The translations under genes and the position numbers were made by a program. The notes beneath the pieces are model-generated. The model was not told where the DNA came from. It ran no database searches and was given only the letters and a program-made list of their open reading frames with translations. Shown here in pieces: positions 37,994 to 49,939 of a stretch of 64,000 nt of DNA. The number at the start of each line of letters is the position of its first letter. Position 1 is the stretch's first letter. Location of the stretch: assembly GCA_027422505.1 (NCBI GenBank), contig JAPQWV010001341.1:1-64000 (forward strand), written 5' to 3'. This stretch comes from Craterostigma plantagineum. Its lineage: Eukaryota > Streptophyta > Magnoliopsida > Lamiales > Linderniaceae.

Positions 37994-38873
37994 CCGATAA
38001 ACATAACCAGTAAGCTGATCAAGACTGCTACCAAAAGGCCACGAAGACCGGAATGCACCGGATTGCCACGTAGGACTAAGATTCAAATATATTTGAAGTG
38101 AGACAAGTTGAAGGCTTCTGACAAGCATTTAATTCAAGCCTGACAGCAAGAGCCAAGTTTAAGTCAAACTAAGCCAAATAAGAAATAAAGCAAACCGCAC
38201 AGGTAGACTGCTGCATAGACCGGACAGACCCTTTTAAGGAAAGATATTAAAAGCACTGTACGGTACATAGAGCAATCTCACAACGGCTTTCTACATCAAA
38301 GTCAACTATAAAAATGAGAGAGGCAAGATGAAGAACCAACCTAACCATCTTTGAAATTACGCCAGTCGAGAAAAAGTTCAAGCTCATAAGCAAGAAGTGT
38401 TTAGGTGTTGTCCTCACTACATTTAGACCGTTTCGGTTAGTGAGTGAGTGTTTTGGTCTTAAGGGACTGTAAAAAGCTCTTGAAAGTAGACGGACTTTAA
38501 AAAATTGTCTAAGTGGTGTCTAGGAGTTTAGTTAGCTGAGTATAGTTGTGTGGGTTGTACTGTGTTAGTCTAGCTAAGAAGGTTGTGCAACAGGGGTTGT
38601 AAAACCAAGTCTTCTAGTGGTGCCTTCCTTGCGGGGAAGAAGGGGAGATGTAGGAGATTTTTTACTCCGGACTTCTAGAAACAATTTCGTGTTTTTCGCT
38701 AATACACACACAAATCACATCTTTCATCCGGTCTTGGTTCAAAACCGACCGGTCTGCTTCCGAATAAATCACATACACAAATATCAAGCACTGGTATTTA
38801 ACCTTAACCAGTTAAAAACCGAAAAAGAGCTAGTGTTTATTCACCCCCTCTAAACACACAACTGATCCTAACA
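37994..38873 (+). repeat. 3' LTR of copia 1, 5' end deleted
   Basis: Matches the 5' LTR from about position 2557 to its end (CTAACA). The first 100 bp or so are missing at the join with Athila A. Confidence 0.85.
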
Positions 38874-39450
<577 letters not shown>

Positions 39451-39489
39451 CATACGGATCCTTAAAGTTTGAAAACCAATAGTGAGGCT

Positions 39490-39640
39490 TTTGTATAGTA
39501 TAAGTAGCAAATTTATTATGTGGGATTAGAGGGGTTAGAATTAAGTAATGTTTGATTAGAAGGTTTACTTACAGACGAGATTTAGTTAATACCCCATTAA
39601 TACTCCCGATAAGGTATTAGCTAAAGCTGCATCTTCCCCT
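39490..39640 (-). repeat. Inverted partial copy of the 38874-39450 repeat
   Basis: Read on the minus strand, text such as GGGGTATTAACTAAATC matches 39357-39375, and CCCCTCTAATCCCAC resembles 39424-39440. Suggests a second diverged copy of the same repeat family. Confidence 0.4.
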
Positions 39641-39893
39641 ATCTTTAGCTAATCCTAGCCATTTTCGACAATTTACCTTTTATTTATGTAAAGTATTAAA
39701 TTCAAAATACCAGTAAAATTGTATTTTGAATTTATTATATTTAGTACGAGCTACCCATCTATCAATCTAACATCATCATTTAATCCATAAACCAAAAATC
39801 TCAAATCTAGCATGGTAATATTTCTTGTGGACCTGGCTAAGGGTTAATTACTATTTTACCGTTGGTTTCCTTTTTCTTTTCCATTGACATAAG

Positions 39894-39968
39894 TGGGCCT
39901 TTTGGGCTTGAAGCCCAATTTGAGCTTACTCGCAATCTATCAAATGTCACTCGCTTCGCTAGGGTTTA
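39894..39968 (+). promoter_or_regulatory. TIM8 promoter: site II elements and telo-box
   Basis: TGGGCC (39894-39899), TGGGCT (39903-39908) and AGCCCA (39912-39917) are clustered site II motifs, followed by a telo-box-like AGGGTTTA (39961-39968), 80-150 bp before the ATG. In plants this pair marks genes for mitochondrial and ribosomal proteins and is read by TCP factors. That fits a mitochondrial import gene. Confidence 0.7.
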
Positions 39969-40046
39969 TGATTGCTCTGTCATTAGCTTCAAGCACTTAA
40001 GTTCTTCATCCTCTTTGTGCTTAAAGAAAATTAGCTTCGCAACGTA

Positions 40047-41046
40047 ATGGATCCTTCGTCTTTCAGCTCCCCCGAATTGGAGAGGTTTCTTGATGTAAGT
40101 TTTCTTTTTTCCAATTAATGTAGTTTTTCGCTGTTCGATTCGTGCTCAGTAATGTATTGGGGCGGTTTTCTTCTTCATTGTCATCTGCTTCAAGCTGTTT
40201 AAAGCTATTTGTGATAACGAATCTGCTAGTTCAGTTTTTTCGATGTTTTGCCTTCCAACTTGAAGAGGCTAATCAGATACGCTTCGCTACGATGTGTTCT
40301 AAGTGAATTTGTTGCTTCCGTGTTCTCATTGTGAAGAGCTCCTTACCGCGCTTAAGATTTGACTGTGTATTTGACTTATAGTGTGGCAAAGGTTCTCTTG
40401 ATAGTTGAGCTTCTGAGAATATCGATTGGGTTTGGTTTGATTCTGTTTCTGGCGCATTCTACAAACCGTTGAATCGATGCCCATTGTTTTCCTGTGTTCA
40501 GACTGTATAAATTTGGTAAAAAAGCAATTGCTCAGACTGAGTTGTGCTATTATGGCCTACAGCGTTATTGCATGATCGATGCTTTTTATGCGCAAGTTGG
40601 GATCTTGCTGCTCTGCTTGTGAAGCTAGTCATAATGCCTTACTTCTTCCTTTGATTTTCTTTCTTAAAACGGAAACTTGCACTGCGTGATTGTATTATTT
40701 TCTGCCCTCTTATCTTTAATCAGTGATTAATTGAGTGAATGTACAAGTGTTGCAATCACTATGAAGCTGAGGCATAGTTACCCAAAGTGCTCCTTGGATA
40801 GAATCATCTCATGTGAATTTTCTTACATTCTTTGCTCTGCCCTTAAAATCTGTTGTGCAGCAAGAGAAGCAAAAGGCTATGGTTAACGAAATGATCGGTA
40901 AGCTAACATCTGTTTGTTGGGACAAATGCATCAGTGGATCTCCAGGAAGCAAACTGAGTTCGAGCGAATCGAATTGCCTCACCAACTGCGCGCAACGCTA
41001 CATGGACATGTCTATCCTCATCATGAAACGCCTTCAGCAGCAGTGA
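40047..41046 (+). CDS. TIM8: TIM8, mitochondrial intermembrane-space import chaperone (2 exons)
   Basis: Exon 1 is 40047-40094 (MDPSSFSSPELERFLD), the intron 40095-40860 (GT-AG, 766 bp), exon 2 40861-41046, giving 77 aa, the usual plant TIM8 length. The twin CX3C motif of small Tim proteins is complete: C35-C39 and C55-C59, with WDKC and CLTNC. The end reads AQRYMDMSILIMKR. By family it forms a hexamer with TIM13 in the intermembrane space and escorts hydrophobic precursors to the TIM22 inner-membrane translocase; the cysteines form two disulfides. No transit peptide is expected. The gene looks intact. The start was chosen for its match to the family N-terminus and the splice site that joins it in frame. 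Confidence 0.93.
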
Positions 41047-41167
41047 AAATAGAAGAAGATTTTGCCTATGGAGAAAGAAGGTTTGTGAGAAAAGCTCTCC
41101 AGTTTATTATTCCAATTTTAGTACAAGGGAGGGACTGCGTGGTGCATGTATTAGTTTAATTATTGTA

Positions 41168-41431
41168 CTACCTCAGTCCCACTTATTTCTTCCCATCTTT
41201 CTATTTCGGGCGTCTCACATAATTCTTTCCATTTCCATTTTTGGTAAAAAATTATCCCACTAATTAAACTAAATACATCATTAATATTAAAAAAAATCTT
41301 CTCGATTACGTGTCTACTAATAACTTTTCTCTCTCCATACCTCAAAAGTTGTACTATAATATTAAAATAATGTGATTTCTTAATCTCCGTGCCCACTAAT
41401 CTTCGGGAACATTTAAATGGGACGGAGGAAG
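41168..41431. mobile_element. Stowaway (Tc1/mariner-type) MITE downstream of TIM8
   Basis: 264 bp. The left end CTACCTCAGTCCC and right end GGGACGGAGGAAG are the Stowaway termini (CTCCCTCCGTCCC type), flanked by TA on both sides (41166-41167, 41432-41433). It lies about 120 bp past the TIM8 stop, perhaps in the 3' region of its transcript. Non-coding. Confidence 0.88.
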
Positions 41432-41433
41432 TA

Positions 41434-43128
41434 ATAACTATATATGCATGCGAAGATATTGATGATAGGCTATAATTTCAGCCCAAAGGGGAGACACCTT
41501 TTGAAAGCTTCATGACATAAATATTTCAATATTTTAGGCCCTAATTTCGGTTTCCGTCATAGATATTTCACAAAGTAAACTGTAGAAATTCGTCTGTTAA
41601 TTACACTTAAGTTTAATATATGATAGTATTGTTTACACAACAAATGCATGTGATATATAACGTATGTATTATATTAATTGAAAAATAATACTGAACTAAA
41701 AATAGAGGAGTATAATTGTCTAATTGATAATATAATTAAGATACACACCAAACAAATGTGCGAGTGATTTTCTTTCAATCTAATACTTTTGTTTTTTTAC
41801 CAAATTCTCGCGATTTATATGGAGTCGTGAGGCTTAATAAAGAGTGTTTATATATAATAAATATAAATACAGTTCTAATCAGGATAATCCGAATTACAAC
41901 TTAAACATTCTAATCAATGATTTTTCACGTTATTCAGTAATTTCATATTAGAATTAACTATATGAACTGCAGGGACTAATACTATATGCAAAAAGCACCC
42001 AACTTTCCACTTTAAATTATAAGTTTGATATGAGATTGCATATTAAAATCTTTCGAGACCCTTTATTCAGACACGATCGTCTCTACATTCTACAAAACAG
42101 TTGTTAGAAAACAAACGGTTCAATTTGCAACAAAGGGCCAGGGTTATTCCACGAGATATATGTACTTACGCACACATATATACATATATTTTAACCACGA
42201 AACCTCATGAATATTAAAGATGAATAGGGAGAACATAGAGCACGTATGAAAAGGCTAAGCCCTAAATAATAATAATAATAGTAATAATATTATTTTTCGT
42301 ACAAAAGAGCGAAGCACTCATCTCCACTAAGATCTTTGCTAAGCCACATGTCTTCAAGTGGCGAACAACGCTTATCAAAGTAGCAAAGATATAAAGCGCA
42401 TATAAGCTTTTGATTGATGAGATATGGGCTTCGGTATTCTCACACAAAATACTCTTACACAACACCTGTCATAAATACATAGATATCTGCATTATAATGG
42501 AGCAGTCAACATATATTTTAGTAATAATATATGATCGTTGGGGAAGCAAATGTTTTAATATATGTGTGTGTGATATTGGGTCTCCGGAAGTATTACTTAA
42601 ACATTTAACGGCTTCTAAATAATGCAGATAGTTAAAATGGTGTTTACATTTTTTTATTATTATTTAACCATTATCTGCATGAATAATTCATCAATCATTG
42701 AGATGTAATTTGGGTAAAGCCAAGGAGGAAAATGCATGGAAAATGGTCGATAGCAGCCAACGGCATGATACGTAATTTATAATTTCTGAAAAGGTTATGT
42801 GCAATATAATTATTCATGATCACGATGATGATATAAATTAAATATTTATAAAAGTTAACCGTTTAGATAAAAGTGATTTAATTCACTATACTTCACTGTG
42901 CTTGCCGATCAAACATTCGTTATAAGGTTATGTGCAAACATACAAATCTTATAACGTGTAACAAACATATAAAATATCTATGAAATTATGAATCGACAAA
43001 CTGTCCACCTTGCCCAAAAAAGTGCACTAGTTTTTAAATACGAAACATTTAGTATGTGTCGTGACAAAAAAATGTAACGTGGTTCAAGAACTCTGATTAT
43101 TGCCACATATCATTGCGCCATAGTCTCC
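41434..43128. other. Intergenic between TIM8 and SWEET
   Basis: AT-rich, no gene recognised. A small AAT-type microsatellite lies at about 42266-42294. Short open frames here have no recognisable features. The last few hundred bases are the likely SWEET promoter. Confidence 0.7.
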
Positions 43129-43137
43129 TATATATAG
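43129..43137 (+). promoter_or_regulatory. TATA box of the SWEET gene
   Basis: TATATATAG about 140 bp before the ATG, preceded by CTCC. Spacing implies a 5' UTR of roughly 110 bases. Confidence 0.65.
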
Positions 43138-43276
43138 GACATGTCTCAACTCTCAAATCATCACAGTAATAACAATCAGTTTTCACCTCTTACAAATAAA
43201 TAACTAAGATAAAAAAATCTAGGGTTTCTTGTTTCCCTTCACAAACCCTGGTTTTAGTTTTGAATTTCTATCAAGG

Positions 43277-45094
43277 ATGGGAGTTTTCAATGTTCACAGC
43301 CCATTAGTTCTTGTTTTTGGCATCTTAGGTAATGCATATTCACTAAGATCAAACTCTACTTCGACCATGTAATAATTAATAGTCATCAAAGGTAGCTCAT
43401 GCAGACACGTAACGTACATAGTTGAGTGTAGAGTTCGAAATATATGTAGCAAATTATCATTATTAACAGAGATTAATAGAGAAATTATACGTCCCCATAT
43501 CAGATCATATTCATTAATAATATCGATGTACTGATTGTTTTTTCTTGCATGTTTTTTAAGGCAACCTTGTGTCTTTCTCGGTGTATCTTGCCCCGGCGTA
43601 AGCTTTTATATACAATCTCATTTAAGTGAACTTACTTCATTTTTTTTCACATTGAGTAAATTAATATGGTTTTTGTATGCCATTACAGGCCAACATTTTT
43701 CAGGATAATGAAGAAAAAATCGACCGAAGGGTTTCACTCGGTGCCTTACGTTGTTGCGCTACTAAGCTCAATGCTATGGATATACTACGCATTAACCAAA
43801 ACTAATGAAACTCTTCTCATAAGCATAAACTCAATAGGATGTATCGTGGAATTATTTTACATCATCATTTACGTCGTTTATGCAGAAAAAAATACCAGGG
43901 TAGACTATACGATTCGCCTTTTTTCCCCTAAAAGAATTGCATTTTCTTTCTTCCTCGTAGTCGTACTTAAATTAACCATTAACATATTTAATTTCAGATT
44001 CTAGCTATCAAGCTATTTCTTGTGCTAAACTGCATAGGGTTCGGTTTAATTCTCGCCATCGTTCACTTTCTCGTAAAAGACTATAAACGAGTCGAAGTTC
44101 TCGGCTGGATATGTGTGGCATTGTCTGCAACTGTCTATATTGCCCCTTTGAGCATCATCGTATGTCAATATAAATTCTTTATTACAACTATATATATATA
44201 TATATATATATAGAGGTTTGCTATGGTGCCCACCTACCGTGAGCAACCACCGTGGGCACCATAAGCAAATCTCTATATTTTTTGCATTTTTTCGATTCCC
44301 AGCAACGCCAACACCTCCGTAGACACTCTAATATCCATTGGTAACCTAAATCGCCATTTCTAACACGTTAATTTTAAGAAAATCATCACATGGATATGTC
44401 GCCCACATGTGAATAATAAGTAGATGATTTTCTTAAAAATTAACGTGTTAGAAATGACGATTTAGGTTACCAATGGATATTAGAGTGTCTACGGAGGTGT
44501 TGGCATTGCTGGGAATCGAAAAAATGCAAAAAATATAGAGATTTGCTTATGGTGCCCACGGTGGTTGCTCATGGTTGGTGGGCACCATAGCAAACCTCTA
44601 TATATATATATAAATATATAATATTGATGAAATAATTTTTTTTCTAATGTGTAGACACAAGTAATCCGCACAAGAAGCGTCGAGTTCATGCCCATCACTC
44701 TAACGATTACTTTATCATTGAATGCACTCATGTGGCTTCTCTACGGTTTAATGCTCAAGGACATCTTCGTCGCGGTGGGTTTTCTATCTTTTTTTTCTTA
44801 CATATGATTTAAAACAATTTCCAACGTATGATTTATTGCGCAAATACATAGGTTCCCAACGTCGTGGGATTGATATTCGCGGTGCTGCAAATAATTATAT
44901 ACGCATGCTACAAAAATTGCAAGCCAATCGACGAAGATAAATATGATAAAGAAGATAAACTAACAAACCCTAGGACAACCTCCGAAGTATTCCCAGTTTG
45001 TGTTCTAACCATTGAAGGAGATGAAGAACGTGTTTCCAAGGAGACAATGGAGAAGAAAGAAGTGAAAGAAGTGCCTCCCCAGTTAAATGTTTGA
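43277..45094 (+). CDS. SWEET sugar transporter, clade III-like, 6 exons, 274 aa
   Basis: Exons: 43277-43328, 43561-43597, 43689-43899, 43998-44159, 44655-44774, 44852-45094, all GT-AG and in frame. Two MtN3/saliva triple-helix bundles joined by a linker helix predict seven membrane segments. The four hinge prolines (P29, P49, P150, P167), the paired Trp (W60, W181) and the substrate-pocket Asn (N77, N197) are present. Motifs [23 protein letters not shown] and [13 protein letters not shown] are nearest to clade III (SWEET9-15), which move sucrose across the plasma membrane by facilitated diffusion. The C-terminal cytosolic tail (about 60 aa) is acidic, then lysine-rich. Intact. The exact paralogue cannot be set here. 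Intron 5 holds a foldback MITE. Confidence 0.92.
44212..44600. mobile_element. Foldback MITE in SWEET intron 5
   Basis: Two arms of about 176 bp (44212-44387 and 44423-44600) are nearly perfect inverted repeats around a 35-bp loop. Ends AGAGGTTTGCTATGGTGCCC and its complement, flanked by TA-repeat DNA. Non-coding. The pre-mRNA would form a very long hairpin. The splice sites of the intron lie outside it. Confidence 0.9.
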
Positions 45095-45168
45095 TTTAAT
45101 AACATATTATATATATGATATGTGAAAGGTGATATGGTCTCCTTTGGTGATTGATTGCCTTTGTATAA

Positions 45169-45174
45169 AATAAA
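45169..45174 (+). terminator. Poly(A) signal of the SWEET gene
   Basis: AATAAA 75 bases after the stop codon, in an AT-rich region. Confidence 0.55.
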
Positions 45175-45522
45175 AATCGCTTTGCTTTTCGAGTGGGCTT
45201 CTGTATTATATTTCCACTTTTTATATTTTCCTTTAAATGCGTATTTGTGGCAAGTGGAAGTTTGATTTTTATATATTGTGCTTAAGGTAACATCTCCCAG
45301 AAAAATCGAGTTACACAGGTTTGGTAATAATTTGAAAGTGCGTAAAAATGCACTGTGAAATATGATAATCTCGATAATAAAATTAGTTTTGCTTCTTAGC
45401 TTGGCTTGCTAAATATTTTCAACCAAAAATATCCATCACATATGGAAGATATTTACCTTGTAGTAAATGCTGGATCATAGTATACAAAAACCTTACAAAA
45501 CCTTAAAATTTGACAAGTAAAA

Positions 45523-47511
45523 TTCTACAAATTGTGAATTTAAATATTCAGATTAATAATTTTGGTGATTGAACTTAACTTAATAAGTACCGGTTAGACA
45601 TAGGTGAAACCGGTGACAGTCAGGAGATCATCATCGCAAGTTAAAACCGGATCAAAACAGCATACTGGAAGCTCACTGAAGACCGGACTGCCTGATATTG
45701 GACGTGCCACGCTGAACTATTCACACATATTCAAGGCGCGGCAAGTTGAAGACTTCTGGCGAACATTTAATACAAGGCTGCTAGTTAGAGCCAAGTTGAA
45801 GTCACGCCAAGCTTAATAAGGAATAAAGCAATGGCACAACGCGAACTGCTGCGAAGACCGGACAGACACATTTTGGAAAAACCAATAAATGCTCTATGCA
45901 GTACCAAAGAGCTATCTCACAACGGCCTTCAACTTCAAACCTAGCTACAAATAGAGGGAAGCAAGTTGAAGACCTTACGACACTTTGCTAAGAATTTTTA
46001 AGAACGAGAGATCAAGCTCAAGCTTTCAAACCTAAGAAAAGAATTTAGGTGTCGCCTACTCTGTACTATACCAAAATGGTTAGTAAGTGAATTTTCTCAA
46101 GGGACTGCAAAAAGCTCTTGAAAGACGGATTGTACAAAATGTCTAGAGGTGTCTACAAGCTTAGTTAGTTGCGTATAGCCGTGAGGGTTATATTGTGTGA
46201 GTCTAGCTAAGGAGCTTGTACGACAAAGGTTGTAAACCAAGGCTTCTAGTGATACCTTCCTTACGGGCAAGAAGGGGAGACATACGAGAATTTGCTCCGA
46301 ACTTCGAGAAATAAATTATGTGCTGTTAGGATCGATTGCGTGTCTAGAGGAGGGAGTGAATAAAAACTCGGACGTTTTCGATTATTAACGGTTAAGGTTA
46401 GACACCGGTGCCTGATATTCGTGTGTGCGAGTTTGTACGGAAACAAACCGGTCGGTTATGAACCAAGACCGGATGTGTGTGATGTGACGTGTGTGTGTTT
46501 GTGACAGACACAGATTTATTTCTGGAAGTGTGGAGCAAAATCTCATACGTCTCCCATTCTTCCTTGCAAGGAATGTATCACTAGAAGCGTTGGCTTACAA
46601 CCCCCGTTGTACAACTTTCTTACCAAGACTCACACAGTACAACCCACGCAACTATACTCAGCTAACTAAACTTCTAGTCCACACCTAGACAACTTTTTAC
46701 GGTCCGTCTCTTTCAAGAGCTTTTTAAAGTCCCTTGAGAAAACTCATTCACTAACCGAACCGGTCTGGAGCGGTGATGACAACACCTAATTCTTTTCTCA
46801 CTAAAAAACTTAACGCTTTGAAAGCTTGAGCTAATTATCTCGTTCTAAAACTTCGTAGATGGTGAAGTAGTGTCTTCAGCTTACTTCCCTTCTATTTATA
46901 GTTGGGCTTGATTTTGAAGACTGTTGTCAGATAGATCTTCATATCGGACAGAGCATTTAATGACTTTAAGCAAAATGAGTCGGACCAGTCTTTGCTGCAG
47001 TTCGTGCTGTGCCATTTGCTTTATTCCTTATTCGGCTTATCTTGACTTCAACTTGGCTCTTGCTGGTAGCCTTGAATTAATTGCTTGTCAGAAGTCTTCA
47101 ACCTGTCGCGCCTTGAGTATATTTGAATTTTAGTCCATGTGGCACATCCAGTATCGACATTCCGGTCTCCAGTGAGCTCTCGGTAGCAGTCTTGATCCGA
47201 TTTCTAGCAGTGCTGATGAACTGCGGACTGGTATCCGGTTTCACCTATGTCTAACCGATATACTTAACCAAGTTGAGTTCAATCACCAAAGCTGTTAATT
47301 TGAACGCTTCAAATTCCCGATTTCTAGCATGTGCGTAACGCAAACAGACACACATCACGTTCCATATCCGATCTTGGTTCAAAACGACCGATTTCTTCTA
47401 CACCAGTCAACACACGTAAACAAGCATCGGTATTGACCTCAATCAGTTCAAAACCAAAAAATCTAACAAGTGTTGTTTCACCCCCTCTAAAGACATTAAC
47501 TGGTCCTAACA
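45523..47511 (+). mobile_element. Solo LTR of the copia 1 family, split by an inverted copy
   Basis: Segments 45523-46323 and 47335-47511 together make one LTR in plus orientation, ending CCTAACA. No internal element sequence flanks it. It is broken by a second, inverted LTR of the same family. Confidence 0.75.
46324..47329 (-). mobile_element. Inverted solo LTR of the copia 1 family
   Basis: TGTTAGGATC...TTTCTAGCA, flanked by the perfect duplication TGTGC (46319-46323 and 47330-47334). About 1006 bp. This copy fixes the true ends of the family LTR. Confidence 0.88.
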
Positions 47512-47921
47512 TGTAACATTTTCTTTTGGTATATATAATTCCAGTCATTGGATCCTAAGTAAATTGTATCAAGACATAAAACATGTAGCTATCGTACAAC
47601 AATCCCTAGCGTTTAGGCAAAGCAGTTACATACAACTTAGGATAGGCGAGTTCATTATTGCATCTTTGTACACGTAAGATTGCATATAGCTGAAGACATT
47701 TGCTTTATATTCAACAAGCTAATAATGGAAAGTTTTACCAACAAAACCCAACGTCTCGACCTTAGTTTCTAGTAAATTTTCGGACACATTGTTATCACAT
47801 TTATTACATACAGTTGTTGGGCTACATAGATGATGATTTGCATATAACTATTTCATTTACCAATTGAGTTTTAACTCCAAATAGGCGCTAGTCTCTTGGA
47901 CTACGTGAATATGGACCGAGG
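47512..47921. other. Intergenic, nothing recognised
   Basis: About 410 bp between the nested solo LTRs and copia E. No ORF, repeat or motif I can support. Confidence 0.6.
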
Positions 47922-48139
47922 TGTTGAACCTTATAAAGTTAGTATGATAATTGCTTGGTTAAGTGGATTAAGGTGTTGTGTGTTAGGTGTGTTGTTTTGG
48001 TTTCTTAATATATCTTTGTGGATTAAGTGTATGGTTTGTGTATAAATAGTCTATGTACTCATGAATTGAAATTATCCCATCAAAGAAAGCATCTTCTCTA
48101 TAACTAGCCTTCTTATTTCTCAAAGTATCAAATACCACA
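47922..48139 (+). repeat. Putative 5' LTR of copia E
   Basis: The end (TACCACA) is fixed by the primer site. The start TGTTGAACC is a guess from the TG rule. TATAAATA is at 48041-48048. About 218 bp, short but normal for some copia lineages. Confidence 0.55.
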
Positions 48140-48140
48140 T

Positions 48141-48153
48141 TGGTATCAGAGCT
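48141..48153 (+). other. Primer-binding site of copia E (tRNA-Met)
   Basis: TGGTATCAGAGCT, one base before the gag ATG at 48154. Confidence 0.88.
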
Positions 48154-49939
48154 ATGGCGATGAACAGTTCGCTTACGGTTCCTGTATTGGATGAAAAAAA
48201 TTACAACAGATGGGCGGCTTAGTTGAAAATCCTCTTCTACTACCACGAATTGCTAGAGAACGTGGAGAAAGGCTTCGATGAAGTCAAGGATATCGCCATC
48301 GATCCAGAGAAGACTATTTATCGTGAAAGTAAGAAAAGAGATAAGAAGACGTTGTTCTTTATTCAACAGGGAGCAATCGATGAGGTGTTCGAGAAGATCG
48401 AAGCAGCAACAACGTCAAAGAAAGCTTGGGAAATTCTTATGACAGCGGACCAAGGAGATGACAAGGTGAAGAAAGTCCGACTCCAGACGCTAAGGCGACA
48501 ATACGAAAGCTCGCAAATGGAGGGTACCGAATCGCTGTCAACCTATATAACTCGACTGTTGTTTTTGACAAATCAAATGAAGATGTACGGTGGGAAGCTA
48601 GAAGACGAGACCATCGTTGAGAAGATCCTACGTTCACTGACAAACGAATTCGACCACATAGTGGTATCCATTAGAAGCACATGACCTGTCAAAGATGTAT
48701 GTGGATGCATTGACTGGTACGCTACAAGCCCATGAACAACGTATGGTTGAGAAGAAAACAAAGAACGTTGCTGAGCAAGCTTTACAAGTCCAACCATCTG
48801 GTGATTCCAACAAACAACAATCCAACTCTCGTGGTCGAGGACGAGATCGAGGTGACCGACATGGCACAGGCGGTGGATGTTGTAACAACCGTAGTGATAA
48901 TCAGGAGCAACTCAGCCGCAATCAATTTACAAGAGGCCATGGCCGTGGACGTGGTAGAGGATGGTATGGCAAGTCTAACGTTGAATGTTATAATTATCAT
49001 AAATTTGGGCATTACGCAAATGAATGTAGATAGAAAGACAATGATGAGCGGTCTAACTGCACTTAACAAGATGAAGAAGAAAACCACGCTCTTTTGATGG
49101 TCACTTCAGGCAACAAGGAATTATCAGATTATCACACGTGGTTTCTTGATACCGGATGTACAAACTATATGTGCGATTAAAGGGAGTTATTTGCAGAGCT
49201 TGACGAATCTTTCAAATCAAGTGTCAAATTTGCGGATGATACGAGCATGCCTGTTATGCGTATTGGACAAATCCTCATCAACCTAAAGAATGGCGATCAA
49301 AAGTATATATCGGAAGTATTCTATGTACGGGCGTCGAAGACGAACTTGCTGAGTATTGGACAACTATCTGAAAAGGGGTATGATATGTAACTACATGGTG
49401 GAAATTTTTCTGTGTGCGACAAAAGAGGTACCCTAATTCTTTCGGCCCCTATGACAAAGAATCGGATGTTTCAAATCAATATTTCTCGTGGTACTTATAA
49501 GTGTCTTAGTGCTATTACAAAAAATGAGTCTTGGTTATGGCACTTACGGTTTGGACATCTAAACTTTCAAAGTTTAAAGTTTCTTTCTGAAGAAAAATTG
49601 GTGAAAGGTTTGCCATCTATTCAACACCCAGAACAAATTTGTAAAGCGTGCTGTTGGAAAGCATCACCGCACAAAGTTTGCTACGGGAAGGGAACACCGT
49701 TCAACTCAACCTCTTGAGATCGTCTACTCGGACGTATGTGGCCCGATGAATGTCTTCTCAAACAGAAATAATAGGTACTTCTTGACTTTCATTGACGATT
49801 TTCCCGTAAAACATGGGTTTTTTTCTACAAAGAAAGTCAGAAGTATTTGATATTTTTCTCAAGTTTAAAGCACATGTTGAACGACAAAGTGGCTATCTGT
49901 TGAAAGAGTTACGAACTGAAAGTGGTGGTGGTGAGTATA
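48154..49939 (+). pseudogene. copia E gag, protease, integrase start
   Basis: The ATG at 48154 opens MAMNSSLTVPVLDEKNYNRW, and TAG at 48220 ends it early; related gags have Gln here. The UBN2 gag region continues (KAWEILMTADQGDDKV, RRQYESSQMEGTESLSTYI), with a frameshift near 48680. The zinc knuckle is CYNYHKFGHYANEC: second cysteine changed to tyrosine. The protease motif is WFLDTGCTNYM (about 49140). Integrase: SWLWHLRFGHLNFQSLKFL (about 49532), CKAC, then the core start in a shifted frame near 49720. Cut at 49939 by Athila C. Confidence 0.88.

Larger units (their letters stand above)
2454..38873 (+). mobile_element. Outer Ty1/copia element (copia 1), oldest shell of the nest
   Basis: A 5' LTR (2454-3417) with an initiator-Met tRNA primer site, gag, protease and the start of integrase run left to right and stop at 10735, where Athila A begins. 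A 3' LTR of the same family closes the unit at 37994-38873. The flanks GTTTG (2449-2453) and GTTGG (38874-38878) agree at four of five bases, so they are probably the target duplication. Most of integrase plus RT and RNase H are missing. The join at about 37993 connects Athila A sequence to the interior of the 3' LTR, so a deletion removed the rest of copia 1 and the end of Athila A together. Confidence 0.75.
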
